A stretch of DNA of 56,376 nucleotides from NCBI GenBank assembly GCA_013297655.1, contig JAAFHV010000026.1:1-56376 (forward strand). The letters run 5' to 3'. Of this stretch, positions 14,506-21,833 are shown one piece after another. The notes under the pieces are model-generated. The model did not search any database, was not told where the DNA came from, and worked only from the letters and a program-made list of their open reading frames with translations. The position numbers and the translations under genes were made by a program. Position 1 is the first letter of the stretch. Each line of letters begins with the position of its first letter. The DNA comes from Myxococcales bacterium (GTDB lineage Bacteria; Myxococcota_A; Polyangia; Polyangiales; Polyangiaceae).

Positions 14506-17481
14506 TCAGAGCTTCTGCTTCACTTCGTCGATCTCGAAGCACTCGACGATGTCGAGCTCCTTGATGTCGGTCACGCCGTCGAGGCTGATGCCGCACTCGA
14601 AGCCCTCGGCGACGTCTTTGACGTCTTCCTTGAAGCGCTTGAGAGCTGCGATTTTGCCTTCCCAGATGCGCTCGCCGCCGCGGATGAGGCGGGCCATGGC
14701 GTTGCGCTTGATCTGCTTGTCGGTGACCATCGAGCCGGCCACGATGACGCCGCGGATCTTGAAGACCGCGCGGACCTCGGCTTTGCCGACCGCCTTCTCG
14801 ACCAGGATGGCCGGGAGGAGACCTTCCATCGCCCCGCGGACGTCGTCCACGGCTTGGTAGATGATCGAGTAGAGACGAATCTCGATTTTGTCCTCGTCGG
14901 CGTGGGCTTGCGCCTTGCCAGCGGGACGAACGTTGAAGCCGATGACGATCGCTTTGGCGGCGATGGCCAGGTTCACGTCGCCTTCGGTGATGGCACCGAC
15001 GCCGGCGTGGATGATGCTGAGCTTCACCCGGTCGCTCGACATCTTCGCGAAGGCATCGGCCACCGCTTCGACCGAGCCCTGGACGTCGCCCTTGATGATG
15101 ACGCGGAGCTCTTGCTGGTCGGCGTCGCGGAGGCTGCGGGACAGCTCCTCGAGCGAGACCTTGGCCGACGAAGGGATGAGGCTCTTCGTGAGCTTGCCGC
15201 GGCGGCTCTCGGCGATTTCCTGAGCCTTTTTCGCGTCTTTGACGACGTGGACGGGGTCACCGGCGCCGGGGACCTCGGACAGGCCGAGGATCTCCACCGG
15301 GGTGGAGGGACCGGCGGCGTGCACGGGCTTGCCGTGCTCGTTCGTCATCGCGCGGACCTTGCCGAAGCCGGCACCGGCGAGGATGAAGTCGCCGACCTTG
15401 AGCGTGCCCTCTTGGACGAGGATACGCGCGACCGGACCGCGACCACGATCGAGGAGAGCCTCGATGACGGTGCCGCTGGCGGGCTTCTTCGGGTTCGCCT
15501 TGAGGTCGAGGACCTCGGCTTGGAGGGCGAGCACGTCGAGGAGCTCTTTGACGCCTTCGCCAGTGAACGCCGAGACGTTCGCGAAGAGGGTGTCTCCGCC
15601 CCAATCCTCGGGGATGAGGGCGAGGTCGGCGAGCTCGCGCTTGACGCGCTCGATGTCGGCGCCCGGCTTGTCGATCTTGTTCACCGCGACGATGATCGGC
15701 ACCTTGGCCGCCTTCGCGTGGGCGATGGCTTCTTTGGTCTGCGGCATGACGCCGTCGTCGGCAGCGACGACGAGGACGACGATGTCGGTCACGCCAGCGC
15801 CGCGGGCGCGCATCTGGGTGAAGGCCTCGTGGCCCGGCGTGTCGAGGAACACGATGGTTCCGTTCGCCGTGAGGACCTTGTAGGCGCCGATGTGCTGGGT
15901 GATGCCTCCCGCTTCGCCGCCGGCCACGTTGGCCTTGCGGATCTTATCGAGAAGACTGGTCTTTCCGTGGTCGACGTGGCCCATGACGGTCACGACCGGC
16001 GGGCGGGGCTCGAGGCCCTCGTCGACGACGCCTTCGACCTTCTCTTCGCCTCGTGCGGCGGCGATGCTCGCGTCCTCACTGACGGCGACGTCCTCGACCT
16101 CCCACGCGAACTCGCTCGCGAGGATCTTCGCCGTGTCGGCGTCGAGGGTGGTGTTGATGTGCACGTTCTGCATGCCCATCGACCAGAGCTTGCCCAAGAG
16201 CTCGGTGGCCTTGAGGCTCATCTTCTGGGCCATGTTTTGAAGAGTGATGTTCTCTTCGATGCGGATGACCTTCTTGTGCGCGCTCATCTCCTGGGTGGAG
16301 ACGGCCGGCTTACGCCCGGGCACCTGAGGGCCGAAGTTCTTCTTGCCGGGGAAGCCGCGGCCCATTGGGCCACCGCGACCCATCGGTCCGCGACCCATCG
16401 CCGGGCCACCACGCATGCCGCCGGCAGGGCCGCTGGCGCGTGGGTTGAACTCCGAGCGACGTGCCATCGTGCCGACCGAGCCGCCACCGATGCCGGTGCG
16501 CGAGACACCGGCGGGCGTGGGCATGGGGACACCAGGGCGACCGGCCCAAACTTCGATGCCGGTCTTGGGGGGCGAGCTGACACGCGGCGGAGGCGGCGGG
16601 GGCTCGGACGGGACGACCACCGGAGGCGGCGGAGGGGGCGACGCGATCACCGCAGGAGCTGCGACGACCTCGGCGACGGGCGCCGCGGCGACGGGCTCGG
16701 CCGCGGGCGGCGGAGGGGTCTGCGGGGCGGCGACCACCTCGGCAGGAGCGACGGCGCGGACCGACGGCGGAGCCGGCGGAAGCTTGGGGCTCGAGGCCTT
16801 GGCAGCGACGGCGCGCTCCGAGGGGACCGGCGGCGGGACGACGGCCGCTTCGACGACGGGAGGCGCTTCGACGACGGGAGCGACGGCGACGGGCGGGGTC
16901 ACGAGGGTCGGCTTGGACGCCGGTGCCTCGACGGAGGGAAGCGCGCGAACGCTCTTCGGCTCTTCGACCTTTTTGACGCTCTTTCGCTCCTCGGGGAGCT
17001 TACGAACGCTCTTTCGCTCCGGTTCGACCGCGCTCACGTCACGGGCGCTCTTGCGCTCGGCGGGAAGCGCTGGCGCGCTGGCGGCCGCTTTCGGCGTGCC
17101 GGCGTGCGAAGCCGCGTCGAACACGACCTGCGGCGACTCGCTCTCGGTCTCGGCGGCGAGCTCGGCGAGATCACGACGCGAGGCCACGTCTGTGAGGGCG
17201 GCGACCGACGCTGGAGCGGACGGCAATGGCCCGCTCGGCGGCGAATCTGGCGTCTTTGCGACCGCGCGGCGCTTGACCACCGTGGGACGGATACGCTCTT
17301 CGACCATGTTGTGCGTCTTCTGCTTTTCGAGGTGACGCTTCACACGTTCTACGGCGTCCACGTCCACAGAGCTCATGTGGTTGCGGACGTCGGTGACGCC
17401 GAGCGACTGGAACAGCGACACGGCCACCTTGGGGTCGAGGTTCAACTGCTTCGCGACTTCGTAAACCCGGACCTTGCTCAT
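14506..17481 (-). CDS. infB: Translation initiation factor IF-2
   Basis: GTPase that brings formyl-Met-tRNA to the 30S subunit and drives subunit joining. The 991 residues comprise an IF2-N domain ([20 protein letters not shown]), a long Pro/Ala/Val-rich linker and Gly-Arg-Met-rich segment (about 60-400), a second IF2-N-like module, the G domain with GHVDHGKT (about residue 500), DTPGHEAF and NKIDKP, and domains II-IV. The linker is longer than in E. coli, as in other myxobacteria. ATG 17481 follows GGAGGGTCG and overlaps the ylxRQ stop by four bases. It is the centre of the rimP-nusA-infB cluster. Confidence 0.97.
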   Translation of the reverse strand: MSKVRVYEVAKQLNLDPKVAVSLFQSLGVTDVRNHMSSVDVDAVERVKRHLEKQKTHNMVEERIRPTVVKRRAVAKTPDSPPSGPLPSAPASVAALTDVASRRDLAELAAETESESPQVVFDAASHAGTPKAAASAPALPAERKSARDVSAVEPERKSVRKLPEERKSVKKVEEPKSVRALPSVEAPASKPTLVTPPVAVAPVVEAPPVVEAAVVPPPVPSERAVAAKASSPKLPPAPPSVRAVAPAEVVAAPQTPPPPAAEPVAAAPVAEVVAAPAVIASPPPPPPVVVPSEPPPPPPRVSSPPKTGIEVWAGRPGVPMPTPAGVSRTGIGGGSVGTMARRSEFNPRASGPAGGMRGGPAMGRGPMGRGGPMGRGFPGKKNFGPQVPGRKPAVSTQEMSAHKKVIRIEENITLQNMAQKMSLKATELLGKLWSMGMQNVHINTTLDADTAKILASEFAWEVEDVAVSEDASIAAARGEEKVEGVVDEGLEPRPPVVTVMGHVDHGKTSLLDKIRKANVAGGEAGGITQHIGAYKVLTANGTIVFLDTPGHEAFTQMRARGAGVTDIVVLVVAADDGVMPQTKEAIAHAKAAKVPIIVAVNKIDKPGADIERVKRELADLALIPEDWGGDTLFANVSAFTGEGVKELLDVLALQAEVLDLKANPKKPASGTVIEALLDRGRGPVARILVQEGTLKVGDFILAGAGFGKVRAMTNEHGKPVHAAGPSTPVEILGLSEVPGAGDPVHVVKDAKKAQEIAESRRGKLTKSLIPSSAKVSLEELSRSLRDADQQELRVIIKGDVQGSVEAVADAFAKMSSDRVKLSIIHAGVGAITEGDVNLAIAAKAIVIGFNVRPAGKAQAHADEDKIEIRLYSIIYQAVDDVRGAMEGLLPAILVEKAVGKAEVRAVFKIRGVIVAGSMVTDKQIKRNAMARLIRGGERIWEGKIAALKRFKEDVKDVAEGFECGISLDGVTDIKELDIVECFEIDEVKQKL

Positions 17482-18149
17482 CGACCCTCCGACGACACCC
17501 ATACTGCTTTGCTCCCCGAACCGGTCATCGCCGCGGCGGCTCTGCACGTCCGTTTGATCTCGTCTCCGAGTGCCCTATGCGTGATCGCGACGAGCGCTAC
17601 CTCGTCACGTCCCATGAGCCCTCCGAGCACAACCTTCGTACCGAAGCTCACCGCCAAACCTCTCGAAATCGCGTCCGCCAGCTCGTGGCGCTCTATCACG
17701 CTTTTTGCATCCGTCGCCACCACGACGCACGGTGCGCCGGCCTCGAGCGCGGCAAAACAAGCATCTGTCCCAACCGCCACCTTACGGAGGCGCTTCGCCG
17801 TCACGAGCAGGCCTTCCACTCTTCGTGTGGCAGCCTCGAGGAACGCTTGTGACAGCGCGGCAACATCGGTCTTCGTGGGAGCTTTGAACGCCCGCGAGAA
17901 CCCGGATTTGGCGGCCTTCTCGAAGCAGGCGCGGCTCGGGTGGACCCAAGCCCCGCGACCGAACGAAGACGACGCGAGATCGAACGCGACGAGCGTTCCC
18001 GTGCCTTCGGCGCCCTCGGGGCCACGGACGACACGCACGACCTCGCCCTCGCTCGACGCGGCTTTTTCGCCGCATCCTGCGCAGGTACGGACCGGCCCGG
18101 CGTTGGCCAGGTCGTCGCGCGTTCGTTCGTGTCGTCTCGCTGCGCCCAT
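17478..18149 (-). CDS. YlxR-YlxQ fusion protein
   Basis: A 223-residue fusion of two RNA-binding families normally encoded as neighbours between nusA and infB. The N-terminal YlxR (DUF448) part has RTCAGCGEKA, VRVVRGPEG and GRGAWVHPSRACFEKA. The C-terminal L7Ae/YlxQ-like part runs from GLLVTAKRLRKVAVGTDACFAAL through VVVATDAKSVIERHELADAI to LVAITHRAL. Both domains look complete. YlxR proteins have been linked to RNA binding and RNase P or regulatory roles, and L7Ae proteins bind kink-turn RNAs. It overlaps infB by four bases (ATGA) and follows nusA closely. Confidence 0.85.
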   Translation of the reverse strand: MGAARRHERTRDDLANAGPVRTCAGCGEKAASSEGEVVRVVRGPEGAEGTGTLVAFDLASSSFGRGAWVHPSRACFEKAAKSGFSRAFKAPTKTDVAALSQAFLEAATRRVEGLLVTAKRLRKVAVGTDACFAALEAGAPCVVVATDAKSVIERHELADAISRGLAVSFGTKVVLGGLMGRDEVALVAITHRALGDEIKRTCRAAAAMTGSGSKAVWVSSEGR

Positions 18150-18160
18150 CGTTTCCTTCT

Positions 18161-19834
18161 TCAGACCTGTTGATTCGCGCTCGCGGCAGCCGCGGCGGCA
18201 GCGGCGTTCGCCGTGAGCGCCTTCTTGACCGCTTGAGAGATTTCGCTCCACTCGTTTTGGAGGAACGACTCGGCGCCCTGCTTGAGCGCGCGCGCCTTCT
18301 TGATGCCGAGGCCGGTCTTGATGGCGAGCTTGTCCTCGTCCTCGCGGATGACCTCTTCGATCGTGCGGTAGCCCGCCTCTTCCAACAGCGTGACGGTGCG
18401 GTCACCGACGCCGTGGAGGAAGAGCAGCCGATCGCGCTCGGTGAGGGGCTCGGTGCGGCTCGTGACGCCCGCGATGCGCTCCTGACGGAGGCGCTCCATG
18501 GTCTTCTCGGCCGACTGGCGGATGTTCTCGGCCGCCTCGGCGGTGCCGAGACCGGGGATCGCGGTGAGCTCTTCGTCGGAGGCCTCGAGGAGCTCCTCGA
18601 GCGCACGGAAGCCCTGGCGGTACATGTTGCGCGCGACCGCGTCGCTCACGCCGTCGAGCTTCTGGAGCTGGCCGATGGCCTCTTCCTCCATCTGCTTGAA
18701 CTTGGTGTCGCTGATGATGTCGAGCTTCCAGGCGGTGAGCTGCGCGGCGAGGCGCACGTTCTGCCCCTTGCGGCCGATTGCGAGGGAGAGCTTTTCGTCG
18801 GGGACGACGAGCTCCATGCGCTTGTCGGCTTCGTCGACGATGACCTTGAGGACCTCGGCGGGCTGGATGGCAGCGCACACGAAGCGGGCCGGATCACGAT
18901 CGTAAGGAACGATGTCGATCTTCTCGCCGCGGAGCTCTTGCACGACGGCCTGGACTCGGGAGCCCTTCATGCCGACGCACGCGCCCACCGGATCGACGTC
19001 CGAATCGCGGCTCGCGACGGCGATCTTCGAGCGAGCGCCCGCTTCACGCGCACAAGCGACCACACGGACGATTCCCTCGTAAATCTCGGGGACTTCGCTC
19101 TCGAAGAGCTTCTCGACGAGCTTCGCGTCGGCGCGCGAGAGGATGAGCTGCGGGCCGCGTGCTTCGCGATCGATGTCCTTCAAGAGGGCCACGATGCGAT
19201 CGCCGGGGCGGTAGGACTCGCGCGGGGTTTGCTCGCGGAACGGGAGGATACCTTCCGTGCGACCGAGGTCGACGATGAGGTTCTGACCCTTCTCGAAGCG
19301 ACGGACGACGCCTTTGATGAGCTCGCCCTTCTTGTCTTTGAACTCGTTGTAGATGAGGTCGCGCTCTTCGTCGCGAACGCGCTGGATGAGCACTTGTTTC
19401 GCGGTCTGCGCGGCGATGCGGCCGAAGGTGGAGCGGGCCTGCTTCACCATGAGGATGTCGCCGAAGTCTTTGTCTTGCTGGGCGGCCTTCTTCGCGTCGG
19501 CGGGGTGCCAGAAGATTTGGAAGCCGAGCTCCTCGCCGAGCTCCGCCTCGAGGCCAGCGGCCTGCGCGTCCTCGAGGGCGATCTCGCGCTCTTCGTCGGA
19601 CGGGTCGTCGACCACGGTCATGTACTGGAAGAGATCGACCTGACCGGTGTCGTCGTTGAAGCGGGCCTCGAGCTCGCGGGTCGGACCGAACACGCTCTGC
19701 GCCGCCTTCAAAATGGCCTCTTCGACCGTCTTGATGAGGCGCGCTTTGTCGATGCCCTTGTCGCGCGCGACCATGTCGATCGCTTGGAGCAGGTTGGGCT
19801 CGCCGGTGTTTGCTGCTTGCTGGGTCGTCGCCAT
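18161..19834 (-). CDS. nusA: Transcription termination/antitermination factor NusA
   Basis: Binds RNA polymerase and nascent RNA to control pausing, termination and rRNA antitermination. The 557 residues contain the N-terminal polymerase-binding domain (LLQAIDMVARDKGIDKARLI), an S1 domain about 168-240 (KGVVRRFEKGQNLIVDLG), two KH domains with the PVGACVGMKGSRVQAVVQELRGE and LSLAIGRKGQNVRLAA signatures, and C-terminal helix-hairpin-helix acidic repeats (GVGDRTVTLLEEAGYRTIEE). Such C-terminal repeats occur in some proteobacteria and bind the polymerase alpha subunit. ATG 19834 (MATTQQAAN) was chosen. An Ala-rich tail ends the protein. Confidence 0.97.
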   Translation of the reverse strand: MATTQQAANTGEPNLLQAIDMVARDKGIDKARLIKTVEEAILKAAQSVFGPTRELEARFNDDTGQVDLFQYMTVVDDPSDEEREIALEDAQAAGLEAELGEELGFQIFWHPADAKKAAQQDKDFGDILMVKQARSTFGRIAAQTAKQVLIQRVRDEERDLIYNEFKDKKGELIKGVVRRFEKGQNLIVDLGRTEGILPFREQTPRESYRPGDRIVALLKDIDREARGPQLILSRADAKLVEKLFESEVPEIYEGIVRVVACAREAGARSKIAVASRDSDVDPVGACVGMKGSRVQAVVQELRGEKIDIVPYDRDPARFVCAAIQPAEVLKVIVDEADKRMELVVPDEKLSLAIGRKGQNVRLAAQLTAWKLDIISDTKFKQMEEEAIGQLQKLDGVSDAVARNMYRQGFRALEELLEASDEELTAIPGLGTAEAAENIRQSAEKTMERLRQERIAGVTSRTEPLTERDRLLFLHGVGDRTVTLLEEAGYRTIEEVIREDEDKLAIKTGLGIKKARALKQGAESFLQNEWSEISQAVKKALTANAAAAAAAASANQQV

Positions 19835-19877
19835 GGTGAGGTCCTGGGTAGGCGCGCGGTCTCGGGCTACCGCGCGG

Positions 19878-20474
19878 TTACTTTCGGGTCTTTTTGCCCG
19901 TGCTCGGGCGGTTCTTCGGGGACTTGTGCATCTCGAAGACGAGATGGCCGGATGCGATGTCGGAGACGGGGAGCGCGTGGGTATCCGGACCCACGACGAA
20001 CGAGAGGACACCATTCGTGACGCCGCCGAGATCGCCGACGAGGACCTTTTGCCCTGCGGCCATGCTCGTGGCGGGGAGGGGCTGGCGGAGACGAAGCTTC
20101 GCCTTCTTGCCCTCGAACCGAACGAAGTCGACCTCGCCGCGGAGCTCGCGTTCGACGCCGGGGGACCCCACCTCGAGTGAATACTGAGCGACGGCGGGGA
20201 GCGGATCGTTCTCGTCGAAGACTTGGGAAATCGCCCGCGAGATGGCGGCGCAGACCTCGAGGTCGACCGCGCTTTCCTCGGTTTGGGCTTTGCGGTCCGC
20301 GCTCCCGGCCTTGTCGACCGAGACACGAAGGAGGAACCCTCGGCCTTCGGTGGTCCACTCGATCGACACGACCTCGGCTCCGTGCTCACGCGCGATCGGC
20401 TCCACCACGGCGCGAACCGGGGTGAGGTCGACTCTCGACGAGCTAGTAGAGGAGGAGCGAAGGGCTTCGGTCAT
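19878..20474 (-). CDS. rimP: Ribosome maturation factor RimP
   Basis: Needed for 30S subunit maturation; the first gene of the cluster. The 198 residues follow the RimP pattern: VVEPIAREHGAEVVSIEW, then LEVCAAISRAISQVFDENDPL, then YSLEVGSPGVERELRGEVDFVRFEGKKAKLRL. The C-terminus carries a basic extension (SPKNRPSTGKKTRK). The ATG at 20474 has no clear Shine-Dalgarno site and begins only 10 bases after a terminator-like U-run, so translation and attenuation may be linked. A longer frame to 20594 passes through that terminator and is rejected. Confidence 0.92.
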   Translation of the reverse strand: MTEALRSSSTSSSRVDLTPVRAVVEPIAREHGAEVVSIEWTTEGRGFLLRVSVDKAGSADRKAQTEESAVDLEVCAAISRAISQVFDENDPLPAVAQYSLEVGSPGVERELRGEVDFVRFEGKKAKLRLRQPLPATSMAAGQKVLVGDLGGVTNGVLSFVVGPDTHALPVSDIASGHLVFEMHKSPKNRPSTGKKTRK

Positions 20475-20483
20475 GCGCGAGAC

Positions 20484-20514
20484 AAAAAAAAGGCGGGCCC
20501 GGAATTGGGTCCGC
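20484..20514 (-). terminator. Rho-independent terminator in the rimP leader (attenuator-like)
   Basis: On the minus strand GCGGACCC and GGGCCCGC form a stem (one A-C mismatch) around AATTCC, followed after CC by eight U residues. This is the only textbook intrinsic terminator in the window. It ends 10 bases before the rimP ATG. An upstream sequence CCGC-A-GCGG, and GCTG/CAGC around TTCCG, could pair instead with the left arm and act as an antiterminator. Confidence 0.7.
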
Positions 20515-20542
20515 TGCGGAACAGCCACCAAATGGGAGTCGT

Positions 20543-20571
20543 CTTCTAGCGCCGGAATTGCCGTCCTGCAA
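20543..20571 (-). promoter_or_regulatory. Sigma70-type promoter of the rimP-nusA-infB operon
   Basis: Minus strand: TTGCAG (-35, 20571-20566), a 17-base spacer, and TAGAAG (-10, 20548-20543). Transcription would start near 20536, leaving a leader of about 60 bases that holds the attenuator-like hairpin before the rimP ATG. Confidence 0.5.
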
Positions 20572-20739
20572 GCGAGACCGCAAAAGAAGCGCACGGATGT
20601 TCACTAAGGCAAGAAATCGCGTAGTTCTAGGGATTTAGCTGACGCCCGCGTTCCCTCGAGGCGCCAAGTCGGCCCTGCGAGGGCGCTCGGGGACGACGAG
20701 CGTCGCGTTCACCATCCCACGAGCTGCGTCCAACCACCG

Positions 20740-21690
20740 TCACGCCGCGCGCCTGTCCTTGCTCGCGCGTCGGCCCTGACGAGGCGCTCGACCTCGTGTC
20801 GCGGAGCTCACGTTCCAGCGCGGCGTCCCGGTGAGACGGCTCACGAGCAGAATCGAGACCCACATCCGAAACGGTGCCCACGCTTCGGCGCGCGCGCGGA
20901 CCTCGTCGGCCGCGAGCTCGGTGCCCACGAGCTCACTCACGGCGCGGAGCACCCGCGGCTCCTCGAGCACCAGCGCGTCGGTCGCGCCCGCGCCGCGATA
21001 GAGAATATGCGCCGCGGTCCAAGGCCCCACTCCAGGAAGACGCTCGAGCTCCGCGATCGCGAAGTCCGGGGGCAGCGCGCGGAGCCGCTTCGGATCGAGG
21101 CGACCCTCGAGCGCGGCCTCGGCGATGCGGTGGAGGCGACGGAGCTTCTCGCTCGGGATCCCGGCGACCTCGTTCGTCGCGAGCAGACCGGCGGGGTGCG
21201 GCACGGTGACGAAGCGCTTGCCGAAGCCGTCCGCGACGACATGGGTCGCATCGGCGAGGCGCGCCTTCAGCTTCGCGGCCTGCGCCATCGGGACGCGTTG
21301 CGCGAGGATGCCCCACACCGCCGCTTCGTACGGCGACGGGAACACCAACGGACGAAAGCCGGGCCGCTCCGCGAGCGCGACGCCCACCAGCGGATCTCGT
21401 TCCGCGACCTCCGCGAACGAGGACGCGTCCACGTCGAGCGAGAGCATCCGCGCGAGTTGCGCCTCGAGCCCCGGCGCGAGCCGCGTCGCCTCCACGTGCA
21501 CCACCTCGTCCACCGTGGTCACCTTCGCGACGACCGGCGCGAAGTCCGTATCGCGCGCGAAGCCGAAGACGATCTCGTGGTCGCCGGTGACCGCGGCCCC
21601 TCCCCTGCCCGGCACGAAGGAGCAAGCGAAACGCGCGCTCTCGGCGAGACGGTACGGGCCCTTCGGAACGATCTGGAACGTGTGTCGCAT
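20740..21690 (-). CDS. AlkA-like DNA-3-methyladenine glycosylase with changed active site
   Basis: A 316-residue HhH-GPD glycosylase-type protein that would remove alkylated bases from DNA. It has an AlkA-like N-terminal region (FQIVPKGPYRLAESARFAC) and the helix-hairpin-helix LERLPGVGPWTAAHILYRGAG. Aligned without gaps to E. coli AlkA, the catalytic Asp-Asp pair (PDDYL) becomes LEEPR, so Glu replaces the catalytic Asp. This may be a subfamily trait or a loss of classical activity. ATG 21690 is preceded by AAAGGA. The basic tail (about 30 residues) is unusual. No ada or other repair gene is adjacent. Confidence 0.75.
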   Translation of the reverse strand: MRHTFQIVPKGPYRLAESARFACSFVPGRGGAAVTGDHEIVFGFARDTDFAPVVAKVTTVDEVVHVEATRLAPGLEAQLARMLSLDVDASSFAEVAERDPLVGVALAERPGFRPLVFPSPYEAAVWGILAQRVPMAQAAKLKARLADATHVVADGFGKRFVTVPHPAGLLATNEVAGIPSEKLRRLHRIAEAALEGRLDPKRLRALPPDFAIAELERLPGVGPWTAAHILYRGAGATDALVLEEPRVLRAVSELVGTELAADEVRARAEAWAPFRMWVSILLVSRLTGTPRWNVSSATRGRAPRQGRRASKDRRAA

Positions 21691-21833
21691 CGGGTGGTCC
21701 TTTCGTCGGTCCTGCAGACCTCGCGAAGGAGACGATGTCACCTCGATGTGTCAGCCTACTGTCAGTATTTCGCGCGCGTGAAAAAGGCCCGCCGCGGGTG
21801 CGCGACGGGCCTCTGTTCGTTTCCGAGACGGGC

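Larger units (their letters stand above)
14350..14553 (-). repeat. Tandem duplication of the infB 3' end and its hairpin (113-bp period)
   Basis: Read on the minus strand, copy 1 starts at 14553 with GACATCGTCGAG and covers the last codons of infB, the stop and a hairpin. Copy 2 starts at 14440 with the same 12 bases and continues with a diverged version. Copy 2 would encode DIVERFEIGEEKEA against [14 protein letters not shown] in the real gene. Each copy ends in a GGCCCGCG-type hairpin. Copy 2 has lost the stop and reads into non-coding DNA. Confidence 0.8.

Noticed and set aside
14206-18216. A 1336-residue reading frame on the plus strand opposite infB and nusA
   Set aside because: It is antisense to well-supported genes, reads as Asp/Arg/His-rich low-complexity sequence, and arises from GC3 bias on the opposite strand. 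The same holds for the 1290-residue plus-strand frame opposite the RND pump and the 1293-residue frame opposite the ATPase.
20520-20640. An initiator tRNA gene upstream of rimP, as in E. coli metY
   Set aside because: No tRNA acceptor stem, anticodon loop or T-arm sequence could be found on either strand.
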